This document shows, in pieces, positions 1 through 10,692 of a stretch of 64,000 nucleotides of DNA (position 1 is its first letter; each line of letters starts with the position of its first letter). A program made the position numbers and the translations under genes. The stretch comes from Emydura subglobosa (lineage: Eukaryota > Chordata > Testudines > Chelidae): assembly GCA_007922225.1 (NCBI GenBank), contig ML679968.1:6998075-7062074 (forward strand). The letters run 5' to 3'. The notes under the pieces were generated by a model. That model saw only the letters and a list, made by a program, of their open reading frames with translations. It did no database searches and was not told where the DNA came from.

Positions 1-1630
1 GGGACAGATGGCCCCGACGCAACCGTCTGGGAAGGAAGATGAGGACTGAGCAGGCACAAAGGGCAGTGGCAACCCTTCCTGCTGACGTGGAGCCATTAAT
101 GACATCCCCTCCTGGGGGTCTGAGTTCTCCTCTGACGCCAACTCATGCGCCCTCTTCAGGGCCTCTGACGCTGAGAGACTGCCTGGGGCCACTGGGATCC
201 CCCAGGGTCCCCAATACAACCACTGTGCTGGCCACTGGCCTTAGGGCCAACCAGGAGCTACAGAGCAGGGGACTTGCTCCTGTGTCTTTGGGGGATGGCG
301 ATGCCCCGATACAGCAGCAGACTGCCTGTTCTCCCTTGAGGAAACGGACTTGCTGCCAGACGACCATGGGGGGCAGTAGCTGGCTCCCTTGTGGTGCGGT
401 GCCGCAGGGTGGAGGATCGGCGCCCTGAGTATCATGGCGCTCAGATGACTGCTGCCTTAGTGTTGGGGAGCACGAAGAGGATGACCGGCAGTGCTGCTCC
501 CCCGACCAATGCTGGGGTGCCGAGAATCCATGGCCCGAGGATAAGTGGGACCGGTGCTGCATTGAACATCGGTGCCTGGGAACCGAAGACTTGTGCCTGC
601 ATGGGCAAAGTCTTCGGTGCCAGGGAGCGGGAACAACGTCGACTCCCCTACGAAGAACGCCTGCAGGAGGGTGTGCGGGAACGGTGCCAACCTCCTAAGC
701 ATGAGGCTTTTGGTGCCAGAGATCATAATTGGTGCTGCGAGGCGGCCAGCGACCACCTCTGATGTTCCACTGAGGAGCGCCCCAGAGACAGGGATTAGGA
801 ATGCCCTCTCGGGCACCGGTGCCACTACGTCGACTCCTTGTGTGGTGGCCTGGCCCTCAGGGATGGGCGCCTCTGTTCGGAGGAGCAGTGCAGCCATTGT
901 GGGGGACCCACTGTGTACTTCCCCTGGGAAACCAGAGCCTTTTCCTTCGATGGTACTGGGAGCCAAGGAGAAGGCAGCAACAGCAGGGCCATCAGGTTCC
1001 TCACTGCATGGAATGCCTCTGGCGTCAATGGCACTGCAATCTGAAGAGGCCCCCTTCCACTCCCAGGAGTCGGAGTTGGTTTCTCATTGGGGTCACACTT
1101 ATGGGCGGCGATCCCCTCTCCTGCTGACCCTCAGCCAGTTGATCTGGTATGGGTCCCACACTTGACCCTGTTTCCAGACTCTCTCGATGCGGGGGAGTGG
1201 CCTCTCTCCGCATGTTGCTTCTTCTGTTTCTTCCATCATGGGGAAGAGGAAGAGGTCTGATGCCGTGTTAGGGCCGATGATGCTGACTGGGCGCTTTGTT
1301 CCGACGCCATACTCTGCACCGAGGTGGATAATGCCTGCTCAGAGGCTGGTCTCAGCGCTGCCTCCATCAGTAAGGCCTTTACCTCTCCTTCTGGGTCCGC
1401 AGCCTAAAAGCCTTATGGATCTTACAAATTCCCACAGGCACTTCAGGCAGCTGTTGCGGTGGTTGTTAACAGGAAAGGGTTTGCTGCAGGAGACGCAGGC
1501 TTGAAACCCGGAGACTGGGCCATGCCCCACTCCTGGGCAAAGATCTCAGTAGGGACTATTCCTAACCTAACTATTGAACTATTAATTACTTAACTAAGAG
1601 AGAACAAATAACAACAACTATCAAAACTAC
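1..1630 (-). mobile_element. Degenerate GC-rich gag/ORF1-like retroelement remnant (family uncertain)
   Basis: This GC-rich block contrasts with the AT-rich DNA that dominates the window. Read on the minus strand from about 1530, a short open stretch contains ACVSCSKPF followed by CLKCL. That resembles the Cys-pair zinc-ribbon near the start of ORF1/gag proteins of vertebrate DIRS- or Gypsy-like retroelements. Further along the minus strand (966 to 457) a 169-codon open stretch is rich in P, G, T and S and has no domain I recognise. The hexamer GGTGCC or close variants occurs about eight times between 500 and 830. Bases 1560-1630 are AT-rich with TAACTA-type words, like a leader. The right edge abuts the LINE that starts near 1631. 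Several open frames overlap on both strands, which is expected of GC-rich sequence. The retroelement assignment is inference from the Cys motif and composition; a non-transposon GC-rich sequence remains possible. Confidence 0.35.
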
Positions 1631-1890
1631 TGAAGGTACTGTAGGTCGGTAAGCCTAACTTCAGTGCCAGGCAAGTTGGTTGAAACTATAGTAAAGAACA
1701 GAATCATCAGTCATACTGGTGAAAATGTTAGGGAAGCGTCAACAACATTTATAAAAGAAATCATGCCTCACTAATCTATTAGAATTTTTTGTGGGGGTCA
1801 GCAAACATGTGGATATGGGTGATCCAGTGGATACAGTAAAAACAACGAGAGTTCTGTGGCACTTTAAAGACTAACAAATTTAATTTTTGT

Positions 1891-1932
1891 AGGCATAAGC
1901 TTTCGTGAGACTCAGCTCACTTCGTCAGATGC
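1891..1932 (-). other. Hammerhead-ribozyme-like core in the PLE 3' region
   Basis: On the minus strand the order is CTGACGA (1928-1922), then a short hairpin with arms GTGAG and CTCAC, then GAAA (1904-1901). This is the order of the hammerhead core (CUGAnGA, stem II, GAAA), with one change from the usual CTGATGA. The flanking GCAT and ATGC words can pair as a short stem. Hammerhead motifs are established features of Penelope-like elements. Whether this decayed copy could cleave is unknown; the C in place of T at the core suggests reduced activity. Confidence 0.45.
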
Positions 1933-2070
1933 AGAGGTAGAATGATACAGTAAATAGGAAACATAGATATACAAGTGCATAGAGAACATGGGGGAGGTGG
2001 ATGAAAGCCGGGTATTTGAGGGCTAATGACAGTCATTGAGTAGGAGGTGAGAATGGGTGAGCAAAACAAT

Positions 2071-2256
2071 TTACCTCTTGTAATGAGAGAGCCACTCCAA
2101 ATCTCTGTTTAAACCCAGTTTGAATGTGTCAAGTTTGCAGATCATTTCTAACTCAGCAGTTTCTCTTTGATGTTTGTTTTTGGAGTTTTTTTGGAGAAGT
2201 ACCGCGACTTTCAGGTCAGTGACAGTGTGCCCTGGGAGATTAACGTGTTCTCCCAC
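2071..2256 (-). pseudogene. C-terminal fragment of the PLE GIY-YIG-like endonuclease
   Basis: Sixty-one codons are open. The peptide includes GHTVTDLKVAVL, then QRETAELEMICKLDTFKLGLN and SHYKR at the end. The spacing (G-H followed by DLKV-VL, then a basic QRE-x-AE-x-x-I-x-KLDT, then GLN-D) matches the C-terminal half of GIY-YIG endonuclease domains fused to Penelope-like reverse transcriptases. The catalytic GIY and YIG strands would lie upstream of the truncation and are absent. In an intact element this domain nicks target DNA. Only a remnant is present. Confidence 0.65.
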
Positions 2257-2272
2257 TGGTTTATGGATGTTT

Positions 2273-3333
2273 GTGGATACAGTGTATTCAGACTTTCAGA
2301 AAGTCTTTGGCAAGGTCCCTCAACAAAGGCTCTTAACCAGTCATGGGATAAGAGAGAATATTCTCTTATGGATCAGTAACCGGTTAAAAGGTAGGAAACA
2401 AACGTTAGGAATAAATGGTCACTTTTTACAATGGAGAGGTAAATAGTGGGGATCCCCGAAGGATCTGTACTGGGATCAATTTTGTTCAACGTATACATAA
2501 ATGGTAAAGAAAAAGGAGCAAACAGTGAAGTGGCTAAGTTTGCAGATGATACAAAATTACTCATGAAAGTTAAGTCCAAAGCTGACAACAAAGAGTTACA
2601 AAGGGATCTCACAAACTTGGATGTCTGAGCAATGAAATGGCAGATGAAATTCATAAATGCAAAGTAATGCACATTAGAAAACGATCTCAACTTTACGTAT
2701 AAAATGATGGGATCTAAATTAGCTGTTACCACCCAAGAAAAAGATCTTGGCGTCATTGTGGATAGTTCTCTGAAAACATCTGCTCATTGTGCAGCGACAG
2801 TCAAAAAAGCTAATAATGTTAGGAACCATCAGGAAAGGGATAGATAATAATATAGTAAATATCATCATGCCACTATATAAATTCCATGGTATACCCACAT
2901 CTTGAATACTGAGTGCAGTTCTGGTTGCCCCATCTCAAAAAAAAATATATTAGAAATAGAAATGGTACAGAGAAAGGCAACAAAAATGATTAAGGGTATG
3001 GAATATCTTCCATAGGAGGAGAGATTAAAATAACTAGGACTGTCCAGCTTGGAAAAGAGACAACTGAGGAGGGATATGATAGAGGTCTATAAATTCACAA
3101 ATGGTGTGGAGAAAGTGAATAGGGATGTGTTATTTACTTCTTCACATAACACAAGAACCAGGAGTCACCTGATGAAATTAATAGGCAGCAGGCTTAAAAC
3201 AAAAAAACAAAAAAACAAAAAAACCCAAAAACAAAAAATCAAAGTACTTCTTCACACAACACATAATCAACCTATGGAACTCATTGCCAGGGGACGTTGT
3301 GAAGGTTATAAGTATAACTGGGCTAAAAAATAA
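2273..3333 (+). pseudogene. Reverse transcriptase remnant of the CR1/L3-like LINE
   Basis: Motif A reads VYSDFQKVFGKVP from 2282, where the family normally has D-F-x-K-A-F-D-x-V-P, so the second Asp is Gly here. The next conserved block, GIPEGSVLGSILFN, begins at 2449 and the catalytic F-A-D-D box lies at 2539-2550. Downstream come recognisable blocks for EKDLGVIVDSSLK (near 2740), then the C-terminal EKRQLRRDMIEVYKF and NTRTRSHLMKLIG blocks (3050-3190). Stops occur after TNLDV (2628) and repeatedly after 2820. The protein would have been the LINE polymerase used for target-primed reverse transcription. It is clearly dead. Confidence 0.75.
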
Positions 3334-3576
3334 TTAGATAAATGTATGGAGGATAGATCCATCAATTGCTATTAGCCAAGATGGCCAGGGATGCAACCCC
3401 ATGCTCTGGGTATCCCTAAACCTCTGACTGCCAGAAGCTGGGAGTGGATGATGGGGATGGATCACTTGATAATTGCCTCTTAAGCATCTAGTACTGACCA
3501 TTGTCAGAAGACAGGATACTGGGCTAGGTGGACGGACCATTGGTCTGATGCAGTATGGCCATTCTTATGTTCTTAA

Positions 3577-4171
3577 TTATGGGGTATTTAATAATCTGTA
3601 TGATCCCCACCATAGAGATGTTACTCAAACCTGAAAGACTTAATCAGTTTGCCAAAGGAAAGATGTTAAAGAGTAATAAAGGATCCAGGTCTGAATCCCA
3701 AGGAGCACCTTCCACTTAATCATAAGAACAAAACAAAATCATTTAAAAAATGAAACGATGGAGTAGGCAGATGGGAAATAAACCAGTGAAGAACAGATAC
3801 GTGAAACCAAGGAAAGAGATGGCATACAGATAAACCTGACAAATAAATCCAGAAGAATTAGAGTTGATGATAAACCTTGGGTTTCAGCAACAAGTCATAT
3901 CAATGCTCAACAGGAAGAGTCAAGGACAGAGTGTCTCTGCTTTGAAAGTCCTCCATTTTATTGGTTCGTGGCACCACTTTATCACTACTTTCAAATAGCT
4001 CAGCATGTTGAAATGTGGCCTTCTGAAACTAAATCTTTGAGAACTGATATTATTCGCATTGCCTTACAGTACTTTCCTAAACAATGAGAGATTTTTCCAG
4101 CGCTCTGCAGATTATTGTCCCTACGCTACATCCAAATAAGACGTTAAATAAAATAGTCAGCAAGCAGAGCA
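3577..4171. other. AT-rich stretch, nothing recognised
   Basis: I see no repeat, gene or structured element between the LINE 3' end and the MIR-like SINE. Open frames here are short and unconvincing. Confidence 0.5.
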
Positions 4172-4345
4172 TCTGCTGTCAACACAAACTTGCTTTGTGA
4201 CCCTGGATGAGCAATGTACCTTCCCTGTGTCTCAGTTTCCTCACCCTTAAAAGGAAGATAATACTTTTCTACTTAAAGAGAGGTGTTGTGAGAATTCATT
4301 CATTAACGTTTACAAAATGATTTGAGATTCTGAGCAGGATTCCCT
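4172..4345 (+). repeat. MIR-like (CORE) SINE
   Basis: The sequence runs CTTTGTGACCCTGGATGAGC, then TCTCAGTTTCCTCACC, then a GATAATA...GTTGTGAGAATTC block and a TTTGAGATTC tail. This matches the order of the MIR tRNA-derived SINE from its middle to its 3' part. The tRNA-like head is missing or too decayed to see. Confidence 0.75.
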
Positions 4346-4714
4346 GCTGCATCTTTTCTCCTCTGAATGTGTGGAGAGCAGCACAGACACGTTATCAGGG
4401 AGCTGGTTACAGCATTCTAATTCTCTGCCCAGCCCTGAGCAAAAATTTAGAAGAGGAGCACCTATGTGGTTTAAGATGTATCAGCCGGCAATGGCCACCA
4501 AGGGACCATCCAGTGTCTGAACTCATCCTGCTCCAGCCATTCCCTTTCAAAAACCCCTCCCACAGGATCTGCAGGGAAAGCAGCTTGGAAATCAGCAGAG
4601 GAGTTACGGCCAGTCTCCATTCCCCGACACAAAGGGGACAATCTGCTCCTCTGTGTCTGAATGTACTATAGGAGTACAACGAATCAATGAATCAGGCAAG
4701 TTACCAACAACTTA

Positions 4715-4983
4715 GGCCATGTCTAAACTACAGAGCCTATGCTGGCATAGCTAAGCTGACAGAGCCCCCAATAAAGATCTGTGTATGCCAGCAGAAAGAG
4801 TTCATCTCCCCAAACTACATTAGCTATGTTGACAGACACTCTTCTTTCAGCTTAGATGTGTCTGCAATGGGAGTCCAGCCAGCATAGCTATGCCTGCCAG
4901 GAGCACTGGCAAACAAAAAAAAAATCACACATAGCCTCCCACCCCCTAGCTAACTGCAAAAATTCAGTAGGGTAGACCAGGCT
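4715..4983. mobile_element. Harbinger-like non-autonomous element with TTA target duplication
   Basis: The left end is GGCCATGTCTAAACTA and the right end is GTAGACCAGGCT, which are imperfect inverted repeats. TTA lies on both sides (4712-4714 and 4984-4986), the TWA-type 3-bp duplication of PIF/Harbinger transposition. The interior has no coding capacity and repeats GCATAGCT-type words in both orientations. Confidence 0.65.
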
Positions 4984-4986
4984 TTA

Positions 4987-7900
4987 CATAAATATGGTAC
5001 ATGTTCAACAAAATGTTTATTTAAAATAGTAAGTTGCATAGAATATATGTAGTCTCTGACATTATTAGCTCATTAGGTCATCAGACACCACAATACAGGG
5101 CATAAGAACCAAATAATACAAGTCTGAACGTCTGAACTCTAGCTCTTCATAATGATGAGAAAGTTGGATACGAGGGAAAAGAGTTCAAGCTAGCGTATGA
5201 AGAAGCAAATAAAGATTTGTTAGGTAGATTTATAAACCAAATCGGTTTTATCTAAAATATTAATTCTCTACGGAAAAACTAGCAACTCAGGCTAGCGCAC
5301 CACATATTGTAGTAAATGATCTCTCTCTCTCACAGACGCACATTCTTTTTCTGCCCCATTCACAGTAGGCCAAGTCCTGTTCCCATTAAGTCAATAGCAA
5401 AACTTCCCTTGATTATAGGTTATAGCTCTACAAATTCATTCCTTGAATAAAAATACCAGTATATTAATATTGTGAGTTCACGGAAAATATATATCCTTTA
5501 TTCTCCTTCAATAATACCACCGCTTCATCTCCTTAACATGGTATCACCTACTTAATTAATCCAGCGTTGATGAATACGAGGAAGTCATTAACAAAAAAGA
5601 GATTTTTTTTTTACTTTGCAAAAAGAAAATGAATGTGATCTGACGGCATGTAACATCCCAGGCTGAGAGAGACATTTCTGTTATCTCAAAGGGCGGTTTC
5701 CTCAAGAGAGCTGCTTATAGTGGCGAATTTTGACTGACTCCAGTTCTCTCAGATGAAAGGCCCACTAAACTGGTGGCCATACAATTAACAGAGGAATGGG
5801 TGTGTGTATAGAAATGATGCCAAAACCAACTTTAACTGATCAAAATATTTAAGAAAGCGGAAAAAAAGCCAACAGCATTATTTTGTAGGCTGGAAAATGA
5901 GTGTCACATAAGAGTTAATGCAATACTAACTCGACTTGCATTCCTTGATTTCCTCCCCTACTATCTCATCTGGATATTTTGAAGTATTAGGCCTCTCTGC
6001 TTATTACAATACTTAATCAATCCTCAAAGAAGGAAAAAACAAACAGAAAACCCACACACAACACATGCACCACAATCAGAGCAATTTGGCATGGGATTTT
6101 TATCAGAGGATTATCTTTTAATTCATTTCTAAATACAGTTTCTTCTACATCAAGCTGAAAATTATTTCCAGCACAATCATAACATGGTAAGATTAAGTTA
6201 AATCACATTCGCAGCTGAAAGACTTTGTTTTTTTTCTGTAGACAATGTACATCATGATTTTCTCAAAATAATGTAGCTATCCAAATACATGTTTTTCCAC
6301 TTTAATTAAAAAAAAAAGAGAGAGACAAACGCTGCAGATGAAAGTCTTTAGAAATATGTTTAAATATTCATGCAGCAAAGAATTTTCTTTTTTTTTTAAA
6401 AATCCACTTTCAGTTTGCTCCAATCTTCCCTGGGATGAAAAACAGCAGAAGATTGTAGCATTAGAATGAGGAGGAATGGGAAGGGGATGATACATAAACC
6501 TTTAATTGTGAATCAAATGTTTGATGACAGGAAAAGACGACACATTGAAGTTAAAGCCTATTCTTAGTTTTTTCCTTTCTAGAAAACTTCTTAAGTGGTC
6601 AATAAATAGAAGGTCAAAGCAAGTACAGAACAGAGGGGAAAACATAAGAATTTAACTTTGCTACTATGTATTTATAGTGAATAAACTACAACACACTGAA
6701 GGCTAATAATTTAAAGTAACTCATAAGAAATAAAATAGCATCACTTGCTATAAAGTATGTACTTAGAACAATAAGATGAAAATAACAGCTGCTCAGAAAT
6801 GTTATGTAAAAGTGTGAGATTCTCCTCCCACTCCTTCTAGAAAAACAAAAACCTTAAAGCATTCACAATATATTCTGTAGGAATACAAAAGTTTCCTTGC
6901 AAGAAGCGCTTGATGATCCATCCAACCCAGTACTCCAAATGGCCGCAATAGCCTACATCACACTCCGAAGGTGATAAAAACAATATGGCTAATGCACCTG
7001 AAACGTCATTATTGGTTGGTAGGAGATCCAGACATGCTGCTCAGTATTTCCATTGGCTTCAGTGGGAAAAGGATTGGGCTTTTCCTGTGTGAGGGCAAGT
7101 TCCATCTCTCCCATCAATGCCTCTTTCTACCTTGCATGGGAGAAATAAACACAACTGCAGCATGTGGGAGGGTCCACCTGCAGAGAGACTTCACATGCAG
7201 GGGGATTGGGAAGAGAGACTTTGAATAAACCTGGTACCACAGAACTACTCTGAGGAGACTTTCTAAGATGACACAAAGAAAGGCTTAAGAGAGGAAGGAT
7301 ATAGCAGGGGAATTTGAAAACTACAATCAATCCACTAGCTAGCCTCCTTACCCTGTAGCCAGAATAGGTTTGGGGGGGGATTGGGATGGCCCCTAATTAG
7401 TCTCCCAGTGGCCTAAAGGGGGTGATGGTGGGCCCTAAATGATCCTAAGGCTTGTGCGGAAGGGGGCCCACAACAAGCTACCGAAGGGTTTGAGGGGGAA
7501 TCAATGATCTTACTGTTTGCTAGGGGTTCTCCCGTCCTGCAAACCTCAGTGGATTCATGGAAAGAGGAACGGATGGGAGATGGGCCTCCTGCTGTCCCCA
7601 GACTCAGATCTTAGGCGCTCCCCTCCACGGATCGGAGGTTCTTTTCGTGTTGACCTCAACAAGTCCACATGAGGGACAGACACGGTGAGAGCAGGAGGCA
7701 TTCTTTGGTTTTCTGTGGAACTCCTGGGGTTGCAGAAGGGGAGAACCATTTTGTGAGCCTTCTGACTGGGGATTGACACATCTAGTGGTTGGATTACACT
7801 TTTAGCTCTCTCGCTGCAAGTTAAAGGTTTAGGCTGTTTTCTATTCGAAAAGAAAACGTCAGCCAGACCACCCTTTGACTAGCTAGCCTAAAATCACTGC

Positions 7901-10164
7901 AGCTGACATTCCTTGGCAGTATGACTACATTCAAATTTATGAACTCTTAAAATCAGACATCAATCAATTAAGTTTGGGCCTGGTCATGAGGTCTCTGCTA
8001 AGGGACTGCTCTCTGGTATTTTTTATTATTTTAATTTTTACTACATAGAGACAAAAATAGAAGAATGTGGGATGGTGTTTATCATCTCTATTTTTAGGGT
8101 GATTTAATTCAGGAATTTCTTCTTGGATTTACTTCAAAAGTTTGCAAATAACGTCACTTAGACCCCACATCCAATTAAGAAATTGATAGTGCATTTTGAT
8201 TTTAGAGAGGGAACCAAAATTAAGCTAGAAACGGAAATTCAGTTGCAACCTTAACTAAAAAGTGACTGCCATTGTTCCACAATGCAGAAGTAAAAAGCTT
8301 TGAATGTGTGCTTTGTTTATGTTGCTCAGGCCTGCAAAACTATTCTTCCTACATCATGCAGAAAACCATGCTGCATGAAACAAAGCTTTGAGGTAGCCAT
8401 TAAGTCTACACTTTGAGCTTCAGTGTCAATTTAAGGGACACTGGCCCTGCCCTGGCCTAATAACGTCTCGCTCTAATTGAAAAGGAGATTTAAAATAAAC
8501 AAAAAACATATTGTTAGAAAAATTACCAACAGAACTGAATGGTTGAGAAATTACTCTGAGGTCAAAGTTCTAACAACTGCATTTCCATAGGAAAGAAAAG
8601 TCATTTTACAATGTAGATTTTTAGTTTTGTGAGGATAAGGTCATCTAGAAGATTTCAGATTTGAAGAGCAAGTTGTTTTGATAGATTTTAGGTTGAATCA
8701 TTGGAAACAGTTAAAACGACAAAACTTAAGTTTGAAATATAGTGAATATTTTATACATAGATCCAACCACTGACCATAATTAATATTTGAGTAATAATGA
8801 ATGGGATTTTTGCTTAACTATACTGGGCATTTTCCGTAACAAATTAAATCTAGGTCACAAAACTGTTGAAAGCTAGACTTTGGAAAAAGGAGATGCCAGG
8901 AATATTTATATTAATACATTTCTTTAAGTGTAGTAGAATTATCTTAGCACCATTGGCTATTTTTTGTTTTTTCCTAAGAGAATTTCTAAATTTAAACTTC
9001 CCGATAATAAAAAATTCATACTGTACTGTTCAAGAGAACATCCAGATGTTCTGGTCTGCTTAACTTAAAAAAATGTAACAACCCTTGCCCTAGCTACAGA
9101 CTGAAATTTCTGGAAAGAACCTGATTATGAAGTCATAGTTATGACTTTAGCTGACATCATAAGGCTTAGCAAGAGCCTCCATAGATGCAGATCTCTGTGG
9201 CAGCTTTCAGTCATTACAGTTACACAAATAAATAATAAGCATACTGGAGAAAATGAAAGAGAAATCAACAGTGCATCACAGCCCGTGTTGGGCAACTGGC
9301 CTCCACCAGGGGGTGGGAGCTGGCAGTTGGAGATTTTGCTCCTTGTGTACTTAAATAAAATGACACAGATACCAATGCACCCAGATTTAGAAGATGGTTA
9401 AAATGAACTACTACTACTGCTATTTTTGATGAAAAACTATTCCTCAAGGAAAATATGGTAAAAGAGGGCATTTTCCCTCTCTCTCTCCTTGAAACTGGGA
9501 GGGCAAGTTTGGCTCCTAGGATCACGGTTCTAGATTCACTGGCTAATACTGAGAGTCAAGCAAGAGGAGGAGTAGGGCTTTTATTGGTTCACCCTCTGTT
9601 CTGAATAGTGTAGATTTTTGTTAAATTTTTTAACTCTTAACTCTTAAGGAAATGTCAAAGCCCCTTTAGACTATAACAGTGATACCATAAGATAAGAAAT
9701 GGTAGAGTCTATAACTTCAGTGAAGGCTGAAACATGGGATTTAGTGCAGTTAAAAACTCTGTAGATTAGGTATTTTCCGTGTATTTGGTAACTTCTCTGA
9801 GGTCACCTAGGTGGCTCTGCTCATACTAGATGCAAGCTCGTGAATTTCTTGGTAACGGGGTCAGAGACTTGTGGAAATTACAACATACTTTTTGCCAGCA
9901 CAGTCTTTGACCCTGCACTTGTTTACACAGGACTAGTCTCATTCAGTTCAGTGGCATGCATTAGAGTTTGTAGAATAACAGCCATAGAAAGTACAGCTAG
10001 TAACTCCCATAAGCATGACTGATGAAAGACGGGTCTTGCTTATTTTGCAAGCAAAATCAATTTGACCATATTATTTAGTACTATGAACACAAGCATCTCT
10101 GTCTCACACAGACACACACATGCACATATACATTCTGGAGGCAAAAGTAATATCTCCAGTTATA
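4987..10164. other. Long AT-rich stretch without recognisable genes or young repeats
   Basis: About 5 kb of mostly unique-looking AT-rich sequence. Two places (near 5365-5400 and 7045-7065) carry CCATT-x-x-CTTCA-type words shared by an old amniote palindromic repeat. A GC-richer, G-run-containing section lies at 7340-7780 with no recognised content. The segment 8400-8460 (TTAAGTCTACACTTT to GGCCTAA) could be a decayed short transposon but is too weak to call. Confidence 0.4.
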
Positions 10165-10228
10165 ATTCATTCTAATTCATTCATATTTGTAAAGGGCTTT
10201 GAATATGAAAGCTGCTACATACATATAC
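10165..10228 (+). repeat. Fragment of MIR-like SINE 3' tail
   Basis: TTTGTAAAGGGCTTTGAATA followed by GAAAGCTGCTACAT matches the conserved tail of MIR-type SINEs. The next element lies directly downstream and has interrupted it. Confidence 0.45.
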
Positions 10229-10231
10229 TAA

Positions 10232-10410
10232 GGGCATGTCTACACTGCCCTGCAGTCTGGCTCAATCTAAAAGGGTCCTAGTTCCCATTAACGTAGTCCT
10301 GTTTGAAGAGGACTATGTTAACGTGAACAAGGAACTTTTTAGTTTGAGCCTGGTTTCTCCACATGGGGGAATGACTATAGTCCAAACTATGGAGCAGTGC
10401 AGACATAGCC
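10232..10410. mobile_element. Harbinger-like MITE, 179 bp, TAA target duplication
   Basis: The terminal inverted repeats are GGGCATGTCTACACTGC and, on the right, GCAGTGCAGACATAGCC (14 of 17 positions pair). TAA flanks both ends (10229-10231 and 10411-10413). There is no coding capacity. It belongs to the same broad group as the elements at 4715, 23831, 44157 and 51208, which share the (G)TCTACACT end. Confidence 0.8.
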
Positions 10411-10692
10411 TAAGTACTACTGTGATTGGGGTAGCTCCATAACGAAGAGTGTCACTTCCTTTCCATTGTAAGACAGATTTTCACCATCACTAAAAATATA
10501 TTTCCTTTCTTCCTGAAATTTTGCATGTGTGGTCTCTAGCCAAAGGGATTTTTTTCCTTCTTTTTAATTCTGAAGGTTAATTAGACAAAGTATTTAATTA
10601 GGAAAGATCAGACCATCAAAAAAATTATAAAGCCAGCTTGGACTAGAAACTTCATTTTTGTTTTATTGAATAATCCCACTTGTGATCTAATG
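10411..10692. other. Short AT-rich spacer, nothing recognised
   Basis: No gene or repeat is recognised between the MITE and the hAT element. Confidence 0.4.

Larger units (their letters stand above)
1838..2272 (-). mobile_element. Penelope-like element (PLE), 5'-truncated, inside the CR1/L3-like LINE
   Basis: The insert is flanked by the exact 11-bp direct repeat GTGGATACAGT (1827-1837 and 2273-2283), and removing it restores a continuous LINE reading frame. On the minus strand the distal part encodes the end of a GIY-YIG-type endonuclease. The 3' tail carries the CTCACGAAAGCTTATGCC and TTGTTAGTCTTTAAAGTGCC words that are very common in reptile repeats. The element is truncated at its 5' side (plus coordinate 2272) and ends at 1838 after a T-rich stretch. 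Family placement follows from the endonuclease-like peptide plus the hammerhead-like core. Confidence 0.75.
1631..3576 (+). mobile_element. CR1/L3-like LINE, 5'-truncated, split by a Penelope-like insertion
   Basis: Reverse-transcriptase sequence can be followed from about 1631 (reading GR-SLTSVPGKLVE-like) to 1837, resumes at 2273 after an insertion, and runs into a 3' untranslated region. That region ends near 3576 in a GTATGGCCATTCTTATG-type terminus familiar from amniote CR1/L3-clade LINEs. The copy carries many stops and frameshifts, and an A/C-rich expansion at 3200-3240. Both sides of the insertion belong to one open reading frame in the ancestral element. The 5' end is truncated, as is usual for this clade. 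Assignment to L3 rather than another CR1 lineage is by eye. Confidence 0.8.

Noticed and set aside
572..1165. A 197-codon open frame on the plus strand, with several overlapping frames on both strands
   Set aside because: GC-rich sequence lowers stop frequency in all frames. The only recognisable motif (Cys pairs) is on the other strand, and there is no splice or promoter context.
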